In this document: in pieces, positions 27,694-39,870 of the stretch
How the letters are laid out: each line of letters begins with the position of its first letter
Numbering within the stretch: position 1 is the first letter of the stretch
Source of the DNA: Carnobacterium divergens DSM 20623
Lineage (GTDB): Bacteria > Bacillota > Bacilli > Lactobacillales > Carnobacteriaceae
Direction: 5' to 3'
DNA: 64,000 nucleotides
NCBI RefSeq assembly: GCF_000744255.1
Contig: NZ_JQLO01000001.1
Span: forward strand, 930,001-994,000
Translations under genes and position numbers: made by a program
The notes under the pieces: model-generated
Told to the model about the DNA's origin: nothing
What the model saw: only the letters and a program-made list of their open reading frames with translations
Database searches by the model: none

Positions 27694-29421
27694 ATGTCAT
27701 TTGATGGAATTTTCACTCATGCCATGGTCGATGAATTAAAGAGTTTGTTAAAAAACGGACGCTTGTCAAAAATTCATCAACCTTATCAAAGTGAAATTAT
27801 TTTAGTGATGCGCGCAAACGGTAAAAACCACCGTGTGTTATTATCTGCTCATCCAAGTTATGCAAGAATACAAGTTACACAGATTCCATATGAAAATCCA
27901 AATACGCCTCCTAATTTTTGTATGTTATTGAGAAAACAATTAGAAGGGGCTATTTTAGAGGATATCCAACAAATTGGAAACGATCGTATCATTCATTTTA
28001 CCTTTAAAAGCCGCGATGAAATCGGTGATATTCATAACGTCGTCTTGATTGTTGAACTAATGGGACGTCATAGTAATATTTTCTTAATCGACCAAGAATC
28101 AAAACGTATTATTGACTGTATTAAACATGTCCCAGCAAGCTTAAATAGCTACCGATCTGTTATGCCTGGCGCTACCTACCTAAACCCACCACATCAAGAT
28201 AAATTAAATCCTTTTACTGTTACTAAACAAGAAATTAGCGAAAAATTAGATCTTGATTCAGAGTTGTCCGTTCAAAGACAACTTCAAACGACGTATCAAG
28301 GAATTGGTGGAGATACTGCTGCAGAAATGATTTTTCGAAGTGAAAGTAACCCAGCCTTATTACCGGACGTTTTTGTAAGCTTAATCGACGAAGTTAAAGA
28401 CGGCAATGCGACACCAACGTTGACTGAAAACACACAAAAAGATTTTTTTACCCCTACCCCATTTTTAAGTTTGGATGGCGAACAAAAAACCTTTCCGTTA
28501 CTTAGTGAATTATTAGATGCTTACTATGGCGGGAAAGCTGAAAAGGATCGTGTTCATCAACAAGGATCTGAATTGATTCGATTGGTAAACAATGAGCTGC
28601 AAAAAAATGTGAAAAAATTAGAAAAATTGCATAAAACAATGGCGGAAACGGAATTGGCGGATGATTATCGAATTAAAGGTGAAATTTTAACCGCCTATCT
28701 TCATGAATTTAAACGTGGTGCAACAGAGATTGAACTGCCTAACTTCTATGAAGAAGATGCTCCTATTACAATCAAATTGGATATTCGAAAAAATCCTTCC
28801 CAAAACGCACAAAAATATTTTGCAAAATATCAAAAACTCAAAAATGCCATTTCTTATGTGACTGAGCAAATCGATTTAACGATGGGAGAAATTGATTATT
28901 TAGAATCGGTTTCTACTCAGTTATCTTTAGCAACGCCAAAAGATGTGGCTGAAATTAAGGAAGAATTGACGCAGGTTGGTTATCTTAAAAAGAAAAAAAC
29001 TAAGAAAAAACAAATGAAAGCACAAAAAAGTAAGCCAGAAAAATACCACGCAACAGATGGAACCGTCATTTTAGTAGGGAAAAATAATTTACAAAATGAT
29101 GAACTGACACTTAAATTAGCAAGAAAAAGTGATATTTGGCTACACACAAAAAATATCCCAGGTTCTCATGTCATCATTCAAAATTCAGACCCTAGTGAAG
29201 AAACGATTCTTGAAGCTGCCAATATTGCGGCGTACTATTCGAAGTCACAACTTTCAGCGCTTGTACCAGTTGATTTCGTACCCGTTAAAGCCATCCGGAA
29301 ACCAAATGGAGCGAAACCTGGCTTTGTGATTTACGAAGGTCAAAAGACGGTCTATGTAACGCCTGATAAGGAACTGGTTGAATCATTGCGTGTAAATAAA
29401 AAAAACGACCTAATTAGTTAA
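27694..29421 (+). CDS. rqcH: RqcH (Rqc2/NFACT-family ribosome quality control protein)
   Basis: RqcH binds stalled 50S-peptidyl-tRNA complexes and recruits tRNA-Ala to add C-terminal alanine tails that mark the nascent chain for degradation. The 575-residue protein has an NFACT-N domain with the Asp97-Arg98 pair required for tailing (IGNDRIIHF). HhH and coiled-coil middle regions (about 280-440, lysine-rich KKKKTKKKQMK near 435) follow, and then an NFACT-R domain with DIWLHTKNIPGSHVII. It was long annotated as a fibronectin-binding protein, and surface adhesion has been claimed for homologues. GTGAGGA precedes ATG 27694, and it is monocistronic. Confidence 0.94.
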   Translation: MSFDGIFTHAMVDELKSLLKNGRLSKIHQPYQSEIILVMRANGKNHRVLLSAHPSYARIQVTQIPYENPNTPPNFCMLLRKQLEGAILEDIQQIGNDRIIHFTFKSRDEIGDIHNVVLIVELMGRHSNIFLIDQESKRIIDCIKHVPASLNSYRSVMPGATYLNPPHQDKLNPFTVTKQEISEKLDLDSELSVQRQLQTTYQGIGGDTAAEMIFRSESNPALLPDVFVSLIDEVKDGNATPTLTENTQKDFFTPTPFLSLDGEQKTFPLLSELLDAYYGGKAEKDRVHQQGSELIRLVNNELQKNVKKLEKLHKTMAETELADDYRIKGEILTAYLHEFKRGATEIELPNFYEEDAPITIKLDIRKNPSQNAQKYFAKYQKLKNAISYVTEQIDLTMGEIDYLESVSTQLSLATPKDVAEIKEELTQVGYLKKKKTKKKQMKAQKSKPEKYHATDGTVILVGKNNLQNDELTLKLARKSDIWLHTKNIPGSHVIIQNSDPSEETILEAANIAAYYSKSQLSALVPVDFVPVKAIRKPNGAKPGFVIYEGQKTVYVTPDKELVESLRVNKKNDLIS

Positions 29422-29436
29422 ATTAGGTCGTTTTTT
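29399..29436. terminator. bidirectional intrinsic terminator
   Basis: The stem AAACGACCTAATT / AATTAGGTCGTTT, flanked by A- and T-tracts, overlaps the 3' end of rqcH and ends convergent transcription from the GyrI-like gene. Confidence 0.88.
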
Positions 29437-30004
29437 CTATTTCAAAAGATAGAACGGTTTTTAATTGTTTAGGAGTATGATTTCTAAAATCAGCTACATA
29501 AATCTCTTCGTAGTCTTTGCCAATTCGTTGGTATCCTTTACTTTGACAATAGTGTGTCATTTTGTTTAAACAATCTGCTTCTGTGTGGTAAGAACCTTTA
29601 TGTAGGCAAAAAACTCGTAATGTTGGTTCAGGTTTTTTTAAAAAGAACTGATGCGTTAAATTATTTTTACTTAACACGGCTTGCTGAAGTAGTTTCTCGT
29701 TAATAAATTGAGGTTGACGAATCATTAATTGAAAATCAACTTGTTTGCTAGAATCTGATTGAATCCAGCGGCATTCAATCGGGAAAAGTTGATAATCGGG
29801 ATTTTTATTCGTTTGATTTGATTTCAATTTAATTGCTTTTGAGATAGCAAGTAATAATTCCATTTCTTCGATAAAGCTTTCCATTGAGAGTGCTTTTGAC
29901 CGTTTAATTATCAAGTATTGAAAAGCTGGTTTTTTAAGAATATAGGGTTTAGTTGATGGAAAATAAAATTGTTTTTCTACCTTACGCCAGTCGTAATAGA
30001 TCAT
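29423..30004 (-). CDS. GyrI-like small-molecule-binding domain protein
   Basis: The 193-residue protein matches the GyrI-like (SOUL/BmrR effector) family in pattern: an N-terminal YDWRKVEKQFYFPSTKPYIL and a C-terminal LHKGSYHTEADCLNKMTHYCQSKGY-type helix and strand, ending YIVADF-like (YEEIYVADFRN). Such domains bind hydrophobic or cationic drugs in multidrug regulators. This copy has no helix-turn-helix and stands alone, so its ligand and role are unknown. AAAAAGGAG is well placed before ATG 30004. It is transcribed divergently from the GDPD gene. Confidence 0.78.
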   Translation of the reverse strand: MIYYDWRKVEKQFYFPSTKPYILKKPAFQYLIIKRSKALSMESFIEEMELLLAISKAIKLKSNQTNKNPDYQLFPIECRWIQSDSSKQVDFQLMIRQPQFINEKLLQQAVLSKNNLTHQFFLKKPEPTLRVFCLHKGSYHTEADCLNKMTHYCQSKGYQRIGKDYEEIYVADFRNHTPKQLKTVLSFEIEKTT

Positions 30005-30153
30005 TTTATCGTCTCCTTTTTAGTTAGATGGGTTATTTATTATCGAATGGTGGTTTTAGATACTCTTATCAGTATACTTAACTTTTATTTAAAAAACAGC
30101 AACTTCTTTTTTTTACGTTTTTTTGTTACACTATTCTAATGGAAGGTGATCGA

Positions 30154-31083
30154 ATGAAAGTCTTAGTTTACACATGGGGGCTTGTTATTTTAAAGCTACT
30201 TTTTTTATTTTTTTTCTTATGTTTCTTTTTTTCACCTCTAGATGGTCCTAGATCGAAAAATGTCAAAATCGAGTCTCGTATTCCATCCAATAGCGCACCA
30301 CTTAGCTTTCCACAAGGAGTATTGGGTATTCCTAAATCCAATTCAAAAATAATTGCACATAGAGGGTATAAAGCTGGTGGCGTTGAAAATACACTTTCGT
30401 CCATTCAAGCAGCTATTCCTTATAAACCAGCATATATTGAATTAGATGTTCGGCAAACAAAAGATGAGCATTTTATTTTAATGCATGATGCAAGTTTAAA
30501 ACGGTTAGCGCGTAAAAAGAAAAAAGTTCATCAGTTAACACTGGCAGAATTAAAGAAATTGACGTTAAAGCAGAATAATTTTGAATCTTCAATTACAACA
30601 TTGGAAGAAGCAATCGATTTAGCTAAAACTTCGAAGCAACCTCTTTTATTAGATATCAAAACAAGTAAGCAAGACAGTTTAGATATGCCTAAACAATTAG
30701 CCGAGTTATTGGCAGATAGAGACGTTGTTGATTCCTATTTGGTTCAATCAACCAATGAGGCTTTTTTAAATCAGATTAAAGAAGTAAATCACGACTTACA
30801 GGTGGGAATGATTGTCTCAATGTTACCTAGCAAGGAATATCCAGATTTCCAATTTTTAACGTTAAAGCACACAATGGCGGCACCAGAATTTTTTGAAAGT
30901 AAACAACCAGTCTTTCTATGGACAGTTGACGAACCGGCTGAATTTAATCAATATTTAGCTACTACTGCTCACGGAATTATTACAGATAATGCTTTGATGG
31001 CAAATTCAATTGAACAACGTGGTACAATCAACGCTCTGATGACTTCTTATATTGATGTGATTCAAAAAAATGAAACATTATAG
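30154..31083 (+). CDS. glycerophosphodiester phosphodiesterase family protein
   Basis: GDPD enzymes release glycerol-3-phosphate from phospholipid head groups or teichoic acid. The 309-residue protein has an N-terminal membrane span (residues 8-28) and then an outside GDPD TIM-barrel with IAHRGYKAGGVENT, YIELDVRQTKDEHFILMHDASLKRL and FLWTVDEPAEFNQYLATTAHGIITD. The catalytic His pair and metal-binding Glu-Asp are present. The topology suggests action on wall teichoic or membrane lipids outside the cell. GGAAGGTGAT at 30141-30150 serves ATG 30154, and the in-frame start at 30139 overlaps that site. It is a single gene with its own terminator. Confidence 0.9.
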   Translation: MKVLVYTWGLVILKLLFLFFFLCFFFSPLDGPRSKNVKIESRIPSNSAPLSFPQGVLGIPKSNSKIIAHRGYKAGGVENTLSSIQAAIPYKPAYIELDVRQTKDEHFILMHDASLKRLARKKKKVHQLTLAELKKLTLKQNNFESSITTLEEAIDLAKTSKQPLLLDIKTSKQDSLDMPKQLAELLADRDVVDSYLVQSTNEAFLNQIKEVNHDLQVGMIVSMLPSKEYPDFQFLTLKHTMAAPEFFESKQPVFLWTVDEPAEFNQYLATTAHGIITDNALMANSIEQRGTINALMTSYIDVIQKNETL

Positions 31084-31123
31084 AAAAAACGATCGAAATC
31101 AACTAAGATTTCGATCGTTTTTT
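31084..31123 (+). terminator. intrinsic terminator (bidirectional in form)
   Basis: A perfect 17-bp stem AAAAAACGATCGAAATC / GATTTCGATCGTTTTTT with a 6-base loop separates the GDPD gene and the convergent MFS exporter. Confidence 0.92.
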
Positions 31124-31148
31124 AGTTATTCTTAAAACATAATCTAAA

Positions 31149-32336
31149 CTAGTTGTTAGTCAATTTTTTTGCTAATTTCAACATAATGAGACCAATTAGT
31201 AAAAAATAGCAAGGCATTGCCCAGAGCGTTCCATTGTGAACAAAGCTCATGCCAAATGTAACCACACTTACTAGTAAATAGTAACCTAGACTAAACAGTC
31301 CACCAGCAGATCCAATGACATCTTGAAAATCCACTAATGCAAGGCTTAAACAATTAGGTAAAGCCGTTCCTGTTCCAAGCAGCGTGATAAAAATACCTAC
31401 TAGCAGCATAAACCATTGCCATTCTGAGGCGAAAAAAGTTGATACACTAACAGCTAAAATAATAATTATACCTACCAGCATTATTTTGATTCCATCTAAA
31501 ATAATTTTTTCTGGTTGTCTAGTTGTGACTAAACGCTTTGACAAAAGTGAACCTAAAATACTTGCTACTGCGACAATCATTCCAAGGAAGCCATAGGTAG
31601 CTGTTGAAAAATGAAAATACTCAATAAAAATAAATGGCGCTTCTGCATAGTAACTAAATAAAATGCCATTGATTGTTCCAATCAAAAAACCATAAATTAA
31701 AGTTGGTTGGTTTTTTAAAAAGCGGTTTACAATAGGAAGCAATTTCACTTTTGATCGTTGTTTAACATCATAGGTCTCACCTAAGCTAAAATAAGCATAA
31801 CTAAAAACGAAAAGACTCATTATAACTAATACAAAAAAGACGGCTCGAAATCCCCAAAATTGATCTACTACTCCACCAATTAAAGGACCAATAGCAGGTG
31901 TAAAGGCTAGTGCTGCAGAAATTTGAGCAAATAAAGTATGTCGTCTCAAACCATTTGTACTTTCTCTTAAAATTGTTTGGGTAACGACTGAACCCGTACT
32001 TGCTCCAAAAGCTTGCATAAAACGGGCAGCTAATAAGAATTCAATTGATTTTGCTTGAAAGCATAGAAAGCTACCAATTCCGTAAAGAATCACACCATAT
32101 AGAATTGCAGGGCGACGTCCAATAAAATCAGAAACAATTCCCCAGCAAAAGACTCCTAAGGCAAAAGCTAAAAAGTAAATACTTAAGGTTAGCTGTACCG
32201 TTCCTAGTGTCGTCTCAAAATCACTTGCGATGTCGGGCAAGGAAGGTGTAAAAATCGTTTCGCTAATTTGTGGAAAACCAACTAAAACAATGAGTAATAA
32301 TAAAGATGGTGCTTGAGTTGTGATGCTTTTTTTCAA
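31149..32336 (-). CDS. Bcr/CflA-family MFS drug exporter
   Basis: The 395-residue protein is a 12-span major facilitator of the drug:H+ antiporter-1 type. The early segment FTPSLPDIASDF, the loop 2-3 motif GIVSDFIGRRPAILYG and the motif-C-like AFTPAIGPLIGGVVDQFWGFRAVF mark the Bcr/CflA group (bicyclomycin, chloramphenicol, sometimes cysteine or sulfonamides). The start is TTG 32336, 6 nt after TAGGAGGAA. A 25-codon leader ORF ends 21 bases upstream, so its expression is probably induced by ribosome stalling. Substrate not determined. Confidence 0.88.
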   Translation of the reverse strand: MKKSITTQAPSLLLLIVLVGFPQISETIFTPSLPDIASDFETTLGTVQLTLSIYFLAFALGVFCWGIVSDFIGRRPAILYGVILYGIGSFLCFQAKSIEFLLAARFMQAFGASTGSVVTQTILRESTNGLRRHTLFAQISAALAFTPAIGPLIGGVVDQFWGFRAVFFVLVIMSLFVFSYAYFSLGETYDVKQRSKVKLLPIVNRFLKNQPTLIYGFLIGTINGILFSYYAEAPFIFIEYFHFSTATYGFLGMIVAVASILGSLLSKRLVTTRQPEKIILDGIKIMLVGIIIILAVSVSTFFASEWQWFMLLVGIFITLLGTGTALPNCLSLALVDFQDVIGSAGGLFSLGYYLLVSVVTFGMSFVHNGTLWAMPCYFLLIGLIMLKLAKKLTNN

Positions 32337-32357
32337 AATAATTCCTCCTAATAATGA

Positions 32358-32435
32358 TTAAAGGGTTGAAAAAAAACATCTCACTGCGGGAAGCGGCGGG
32401 AGCATAATCAATATTAATTTGTAGGTATTCATCAT
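32358..32435 (-). CDS. proline-rich leader peptide of the MFS exporter
   Basis: A 25-codon ORF begins ATG-ATG at 32435 behind AGAGGTGAG and contains MLPPLPAVRCFF near its end before TAA at 32358. A matching promoter, TTGTTC-N17-TAAACT with extended TG, lies at 32477-32505, so the leader is the first ORF on the exporter transcript. It stops 21 bases before the exporter TTG, next to its ribosome site. Pro-Pro and Pro-Ala near the C-terminus are typical of stall-prone nascent chains. Its local G+C is far above the flanks. No independent function is proposed. Confidence 0.7.
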   Translation of the reverse strand: MMNTYKLILIMLPPLPAVRCFFSTL

Positions 32436-32476
32436 CTCACTCACCTCTTTTGCTCTTTTTATTTTAATTATTAGCT

Positions 32477-32505
32477 AGTTTACCATATTTTTTCATCAGG
32501 AACAA
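32477..32505 (-). promoter_or_regulatory. promoter of the leader peptide and MFS exporter
   Basis: On the minus strand TTGTTC (32500-32505), 17 nt, TAAACT (32477-32482), with TGG giving an extended -10. It lies just after pyrE, for which I see no terminator, so pyr read-through is possible. Confidence 0.75.
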
Positions 32506-32541
32506 TCTGGTATCTCCACTAGCTTGAGTGAAGTGCTCTTC

Positions 32542-33171
32542 TTATTTTTTCCACTTAGTTGGATCTTGCTTCCACTCTTTTAATAAACTTAAGTCGTTGG
32601 CTTCAATCGTTCCAAGCTCTAACGCAACATCAATCAGAGTAGAGTAATTGGTTAAGGTTGCAAAGGATAATTGATGCTTTTTAAAATTTTCAATCCCTTT
32701 TGGCAATTCGTATGTAAAGATGGCGGCTGCCCCTATTACATCTGCACCTTCATTTTTTGCAGCCCCAGCCGCGTCAATCACACTTCCACCAGTGGAAATC
32801 AAGTCTTCAATGATGACCATTTTTTGGTTTTTAGTAATGCGTCCCTCAATTTGATTGCCTTTGCCGTGGTCTTTTGCTTTTCCACGAATATACACCATTG
32901 GCAAATCTAATAGCTCTGCAACCCATGCAGCGTGAGGAATTCCAGCCGTAGCCGTGCCAGCAATCACTTCTGCTTCAGGGTAATCACGCTTGATCAGTTC
33001 TGCTAAACCCTTTGCAATTTCACGTCGCACGCTTGGGTAGCTCATCGTAATACGGTTATCGCAATAAATTGGACTTTTAATACCACTTGCCCATGTATAT
33101 GGCTTATTCGGACTTAAACTCACTGCTTTTATTTCTAATAAATCTTGGGCAACTTTTTTTTCAATTGACAT
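32542..33171 (-). CDS. pyrE: orotate phosphoribosyltransferase
   Basis: PyrE joins orotate to PRPP to make orotidine monophosphate, step five of UMP synthesis, in the cytosol. The 209-residue protein has the PRPP-binding motif [19 protein letters not shown] and the N-terminal [21 protein letters not shown], split as two active-site loops. It is the last gene of the pyr operon and directly abuts pyrF, with no gap between its start and the pyrF stop. The 209-residue length equals that of relatives. Confidence 0.96.
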   Translation of the reverse strand: MSIEKKVAQDLLEIKAVSLSPNKPYTWASGIKSPIYCDNRITMSYPSVRREIAKGLAELIKRDYPEAEVIAGTATAGIPHAAWVAELLDLPMVYIRGKAKDHGKGNQIEGRITKNQKMVIIEDLISTGGSVIDAAGAAKNEGADVIGAAAIFTYELPKGIENFKKHQLSFATLTNYSTLIDVALELGTIEANDLSLLKEWKQDPTKWKK

Positions 33172-33888
33172 CTATTCTTCGACTCCATTCCATTGGTTTT
33201 TAATTGTGTGATAGCTCTTAACTGGATCTGCTGATTGAGTAATGGGACGACCTACTACGATAAAGCTTGAGCCTGCTTCTTTGGCGCGACTTGGTGTTGC
33301 AACACGTTTTTGATCGCCTTTTTCATCCCCACTTGGACGAATCCCAGGAGTTACACACAGGAATTCACTTGCTGTATTTTCTTTGATTAGCTGCGCTTCT
33401 AAGGCGGAACAAACAACTCCGTCTAATCCTGCACTTTGTGTTAATTTTGCATAGTGAATCACGCTTTGGAGCAAGGGAACTTGAATCAATTGTTCGGTTC
33501 GCATGGCTTCTTGTGTAGTAGAGGTCAATTGCGTTACAGCGATGAGGCTCGGTCTTTGGCTACCGGCTGGCGTACCTGAAATAATTCCACTCATTGCGGC
33601 TTCCATCATTTGTTTTCCTCCTGCAGCATGAACATTAATCATATCGACATCCAATGCAGCTAAACCTTTCATTGAACGTTCAACTGTATTTGGAATATCA
33701 TGTAATTTTAAATCTAAGAAAATTTGATGTCCTAAGCTTTTCATCCATTTAACTACTTCTGGTCCGTTCTGGTAATACAGCTCCATTCCAACTTTAACAA
33801 ATAATTGTTCATTCTTGAAATGAGTTAAAAAGGTTTTAATTTCGTCGCTTGTTGAAAAATCTAATGCGATAATTGGTTTTGATTGCAT
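33172..33888 (-). CDS. pyrF: orotidine-5'-phosphate decarboxylase
   Basis: PyrF decarboxylates OMP to UMP, the last step of the pathway. The 238-residue TIM-barrel protein shows the catalytic Lys-Asp array in [19 protein letters not shown] and the phosphate-binding [18 protein letters not shown], read as two adjoining pieces. It ends one base before pyrE and begins one base after pyrD, so translational coupling is likely across the three genes. Confidence 0.96.
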   Translation of the reverse strand: MQSKPIIALDFSTSDEIKTFLTHFKNEQLFVKVGMELYYQNGPEVVKWMKSLGHQIFLDLKLHDIPNTVERSMKGLAALDVDMINVHAAGGKQMMEAAMSGIISGTPAGSQRPSLIAVTQLTSTTQEAMRTEQLIQVPLLQSVIHYAKLTQSAGLDGVVCSALEAQLIKENTASEFLCVTPGIRPSGDEKGDQKRVATPSRAKEAGSSFIVVGRPITQSADPVKSYHTIKNQWNGVEE

Positions 33889-33889
33889 G

Positions 33890-35580
<1,691 letters not shown>

Positions 35581-35603
35581 AAAATTCCTCCTAACAAGTT
35601 TGA

Positions 35604-38600
35604 CTATAAGGGTGCTGTATCGAATGAGCGTGATTCTAAGACTTTTAAAATAGCGTTAGCCGTATCTAACGAGGTGAACAACGGTACCCCATGTTCAACT
35701 GCTTCACGGCGAATTAAAAAGCCGTCAGTTTGCACTTCTTTATCCCGTCCCATTGTGTTTACAACCACTTGCAAACGATTTTGTCTGATGGCATTTAACA
35801 CATTTTTTTCGTCTTCATTTGCTGAGATTTTATCCACTTCTTTTACTTGAATGCCTTTGTGTTTGAAATAATTAGCTGTCCCAGTAGTTGCCATAATTTG
35901 GTACCCAATTGTATTAAAACGTTTGGCTAATATGACAGCTTCTTCCTTATCTTCATCCGCAATGGTGAATAGGACGGTTCCGTAATCAGCTAAATGAAGG
36001 TTGCTTCCCTCAAAAGCTTTGTACAAGGCTTTTTCAAGTGTTTTATCCGTTCCCATAACTTCGCCAGTAGATTTCATTTCAGGTCCTAAGTTTGTATCTA
36101 CACTAAGCAGTTTGGCAAATGAAAAGACAGGCGCTTTTACATGGACACGATTCGATTCTGGGTATAAACCGCTTTGGTAACCTTGTTTAGCTAAGGACTC
36201 TCCTAAGATACAATGGGTTGCTACTTGTGCCATTGGAATACCTGTGACTTTACTTAAAAAAGGCACTGTTCGGCTTGCTCGTGGGTTTACTTCTATGACA
36301 TAAACTTCTTCTTCGAAAATAACAAATTGGATATTCATCATGCCGATACAATTTAATCCAATCACCAATCGTTTGGTATAATCAACAATTTTTTGTTTTA
36401 GCGCTTCGCTTAATTGTTGTGGCGGATAAACGGCCATCGAATCTCCAGAATGGACACCAGCTCGCTCGATATGCTCCATAATTCCTGGAATCAATACGTC
36501 TGTTCCATCACTAATGGCATCGACTTCACATTCTTTTCCAAGTAAATAGCGGTCGATTAAAACGGGATGCTCTGGAGAAGCTTTTACAGCATTTCCCATA
36601 TAGTTTTCTAAGTCTTTTTGGTTTTCAACAATTTCCATTCCTCGTCCGCCTAAGACGTAGCTTGGTCGAACCAAGACAGGATACCCAATTTCGTTGGCTA
36701 TCGTGACAGCTTCCGTTGTACTTAAGGCAGTTGCACCAAGTGGCTGTGGGATGTTTAGTTCTTGTAAGGCTTGCTCAAATAAATCTCGATTTTCAGCTCG
36801 ATCTAGATCTTCCACGCTTGTTCCTAAAATATGAATGCCTAATTTGGTTAAGGGTTCAGCAAGGTTAATTGCCGTTTGTCCGCCAAATTGAACGATAACA
36901 CCTTTTGGTTTTTCCAATCGAATGACATGCATCACGTCTTCAACTGTTAAGGGTTCAAAATACAATTTATCTGAAATTGAGAAATCCGTTGAAACTGTTT
37001 CTGGATTGCTATTCATAATAATGGCTTCATAGCCTAATTTTTGGATAGCTTTAACCGAATGTACCGTAGCGTAGTCAAATTCCACTCCTTGTCCAATTCG
37101 AATGGGACCTGATCCGATAATCAGAATCGATTCTTTTTTAGTAATGATGCTTTCATTTTCCTCTTCGTAGGTGCTGTAAAAATAAGGCGTTGTAGATTCA
37201 AACTCAGCTGCACAAGTATCAACCATTTTATAAACGGGAACTATCTCATTTTGGTAGCGTAATTCGGCTACTTCATTCGTTTTTTTTTGCCATAACTCTG
37301 CAATGACACTATCTGAAAAACCATACTCTTTTGCCATTTTCAAAGTAGCTATATTTTCTGGTTGGGCTTGTAGTTCGTTTTCAATTTCTACGATATGCAA
37401 CAATTTGTCTAAGAAAAACAAGTCGATTTTCGTTAATTCAGCTAATTCTTCAATTGTGTAGCCTCGTCTAATTCCTTCTACTAAATAAAACAAACGATCG
37501 TCTTGAGCTTTAATCATTTTTTCAACTAATGCTTCATCACTGACTTTTTTTGCAGCAGGGATTGAAACATGAAGGGCTCCAATTTCTAAAGAGCGCACGG
37601 CTTTTAAAAGGGACTCTTCAATTGTTCGACCAATTGCCATTACCTCACCAGTTGCTTTCATTTGGGTTCCTAGTTTACGATCGCCATTTTCAAATTTATC
37701 AAAAGGCCATCTTGGAATTTTAGTCACCACATAATCTAATGCCGGTTCAAATTGCGCATAGGTTGTTCCAGTCACTGGATTTTTCATTTCATCCAATGTT
37801 AATCCAACTGCAATTTTTGCCGCTAGCTTAGCAATGGGGTAACCTGTAGCCTTACTTGCAAGTGCGGAAGAACGACTCACTCTTGGATTAACTTCGATAA
37901 TATAATATTGGAAGCTATTTGGATCAAGGGCTAACTGAACATTACACCCTCCTTCAATTCCCAAGGCACGAATAATTTTTAAGGAAGAATCTCGTAACAT
38001 CTGGTACTCGACATCAGATAACGTTTGACTTGGAGCAACAACAATCGAATCCCCTGTGTGAATCCCAACTGGATCAAAATTTTCCATGTTGCACACAACC
38101 ATCGCATTGTCATGACTGTCTCGCATCACTTCATATTCGATTTCTTTAAATCCTGCAATGCTCATTTCGACTAAACATTGATTAGCAGGTGAAAGCTTTA
38201 ATCCATTGGCTACGATTTCTTCCAGTTCTTTTAAGTTGTCACAAATTCCGCCACCTGTACCACCTAGGGTAAAAGCAGGTCGAACAATTAATGGAAATCC
38301 GACTTGTTCTGAAAATTTAACCGCTTCAGCAACCGTATGAACAATGTCACTTTCAGGAACCGGCTCGCCAAGTTGATGCATTAATTGCCTAAATAAATCG
38401 CGGTCTTCAGCTTGGTCAATTGCACTTAATTTTGTCCCCAGTAATTCAATGGATAACTCTTCTAAAATCCCTGAATTCGCTAGCTCCATCGCCATATTTA
38501 AGCCAGTTTGCCCTCCCAAGGTTGGTACGATTGCGTCAGGTAACTCTTTTCTAAGGATACTAGATACAAATTCCAAGGTAATCGGCTCAATGTAAACTTT

Positions 38601-38786
38601 ATCTGCAATCTCTTGATCCGTCATAATAGTTGCTGGATTTGAGTTGATTAAAACAACTTCATACCCCTCTTCTTTTAATGCTAAACAGGCTTGCGTACCG
38701 GCATAGTCAAATTCTGCTGCTTGTCCAATGACAATTGGTCCGGAACCGATTACTAATATTTTCTTTAAATCACTTCTCTTAGGCAT
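35604..38786 (-). CDS. carB: carbamoyl-phosphate synthase large subunit
   Basis: CarB makes carbamoyl phosphate from bicarbonate, ammonia supplied by CarA, and two ATP. The 1060-residue protein consists of two homologous ATP-grasp halves ([21 protein letters not shown] near the start, [21 protein letters not shown] near residue 550) and a C-terminal MGS-like allosteric domain, where UMP or PRPP may act. ATG 38786 follows AAAGGAG at a 10-nt spacer. A start at 38810 would add eight residues encoded across that site. It overlaps carA by eight bases. It is part of the pyr operon and probably feeds arginine synthesis too. Confidence 0.96.
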   Translation of the reverse strand: MPKRSDLKKILVIGSGPIVIGQAAEFDYAGTQACLALKEEGYEVVLINSNPATIMTDQEIADKVYIEPITLEFVSSILRKELPDAIVPTLGGQTGLNMAMELANSGILEELSIELLGTKLSAIDQAEDRDLFRQLMHQLGEPVPESDIVHTVAEAVKFSEQVGFPLIVRPAFTLGGTGGGICDNLKELEEIVANGLKLSPANQCLVEMSIAGFKEIEYEVMRDSHDNAMVVCNMENFDPVGIHTGDSIVVAPSQTLSDVEYQMLRDSSLKIIRALGIEGGCNVQLALDPNSFQYYIIEVNPRVSRSSALASKATGYPIAKLAAKIAVGLTLDEMKNPVTGTTYAQFEPALDYVVTKIPRWPFDKFENGDRKLGTQMKATGEVMAIGRTIEESLLKAVRSLEIGALHVSIPAAKKVSDEALVEKMIKAQDDRLFYLVEGIRRGYTIEELAELTKIDLFFLDKLLHIVEIENELQAQPENIATLKMAKEYGFSDSVIAELWQKKTNEVAELRYQNEIVPVYKMVDTCAAEFESTTPYFYSTYEEENESIITKKESILIIGSGPIRIGQGVEFDYATVHSVKAIQKLGYEAIIMNSNPETVSTDFSISDKLYFEPLTVEDVMHVIRLEKPKGVIVQFGGQTAINLAEPLTKLGIHILGTSVEDLDRAENRDLFEQALQELNIPQPLGATALSTTEAVTIANEIGYPVLVRPSYVLGGRGMEIVENQKDLENYMGNAVKASPEHPVLIDRYLLGKECEVDAISDGTDVLIPGIMEHIERAGVHSGDSMAVYPPQQLSEALKQKIVDYTKRLVIGLNCIGMMNIQFVIFEEEVYVIEVNPRASRTVPFLSKVTGIPMAQVATHCILGESLAKQGYQSGLYPESNRVHVKAPVFSFAKLLSVDTNLGPEMKSTGEVMGTDKTLEKALYKAFEGSNLHLADYGTVLFTIADEDKEEAVILAKRFNTIGYQIMATTGTANYFKHKGIQVKEVDKISANEDEKNVLNAIRQNRLQVVVNTMGRDKEVQTDGFLIRREAVEHGVPLFTSLDTANAILKVLESRSFDTAPL

Positions 38787-39867
38787 CAGACTGTTGCTCC
38801 TTTCCAGCATCGATTAATTCCATAAATTGATCAAATAAATGAACAGCGTCATGTGGCCCGGGTGCTGCATCTGGATGAAATTGAACACTAAAAACTGGAT
38901 GATAACGATGTTTGATTCCTTCAACTGTCCCATCATTTAATTCGGTATGGGTAACAATTAAATCAGTTCCAGCTATTGTTTTATCATTTACTGCGTACCC
39001 ATGATTTTGAGAGGTGAAGTCAATGCGTCCAGTCGCAATCTCTTTTACTGGATGATTAAAACCACGGTGACCAAATTTTAATTTAAACGTATCGGCTCCA
39101 TTAGCTAGTGCAATCAGTTGGTGTCCTAGACAGATTCCAAAAATCGGAACCTTTCCTTGAATCCCTCGAATCATCTCTAGCGCTGTTGGGACATCTTTTG
39201 GATCTCCGGGTCCGTTTGTTAACATCACGCCATCTGGTTTTAAATCTAAAATAGTTTGGCTATCTGTATCATAAGGTAAAACCGTTAAGTGGCAGTCGCG
39301 ATTGCTTAACTCTCTTAAAATACTGTGCTTAAGACCAAAATCAATCACAACAATATTTCGACCATTTCCGGGACTTGGATATGCTTTTGTTGTTGACACT
39401 TGAGCGACTTGATTGGTTGGCAACACAGTCGCTCTTAATTGATCAAAAGCATGTTCCAGATCCTCTGTATCATTCGTAATCATGCCTTTAATCGTTCCTT
39501 TATCTCTTAAAAGACGGGTTAGTTTCCTCGTATCAATTCCGGATATCCCTGGAATGTTGCGCTTTTTTAGAAATTCATCTAGGGTCATTTGGTTACGCCA
39601 ATTCGACGCAACTCTCGCATGCTCCTTTACAATAACGCCTTTACAGGTAGGTTCAATGGACTCAAAATCGTCACGATTAATGCCGTAATTGCCAACAAGA
39701 GGAAATGTAAAAGCAATCATTTGACCGTTGTAGGACTGATCGGTAATCGTTTCTTGGTAACCCGTCATGCCGGTTGTAAAAACCACTTCCCCTGTTACTT
39801 CTTGTGGCGCTCCAAAACCTTTTCCTTTAAATATTGTGCCGTCTTCTAATAGTAATAAGCGATTCAT
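38779..39867 (-). CDS. carA: carbamoyl-phosphate synthase small (glutaminase) subunit
   Basis: CarA hydrolyses glutamine and channels ammonia to CarB. The 362-residue protein has the N-terminal CPSase domain ([15 protein letters not shown]) and a C-terminal class I amidotransferase domain with the nucleophile in [15 protein letters not shown] and SQNHGYAV. The His motif reads [14 protein letters not shown], where the third triad position is Asp rather than the Glu of HPEAxPGP enzymes. Similar Asp variants occur, I believe, in related Firmicutes, so activity is expected. It starts three bases after pyrC. Confidence 0.95.
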   Translation of the reverse strand: MNRLLLLEDGTIFKGKGFGAPQEVTGEVVFTTGMTGYQETITDQSYNGQMIAFTFPLVGNYGINRDDFESIEPTCKGVIVKEHARVASNWRNQMTLDEFLKKRNIPGISGIDTRKLTRLLRDKGTIKGMITNDTEDLEHAFDQLRATVLPTNQVAQVSTTKAYPSPGNGRNIVVIDFGLKHSILRELSNRDCHLTVLPYDTDSQTILDLKPDGVMLTNGPGDPKDVPTALEMIRGIQGKVPIFGICLGHQLIALANGADTFKLKFGHRGFNHPVKEIATGRIDFTSQNHGYAVNDKTIAGTDLIVTHTELNDGTVEGIKHRYHPVFSVQFHPDAAPGPHDAVHLFDQFMELIDAGKEQQSDA

Positions 39868-39870
39868 TGA

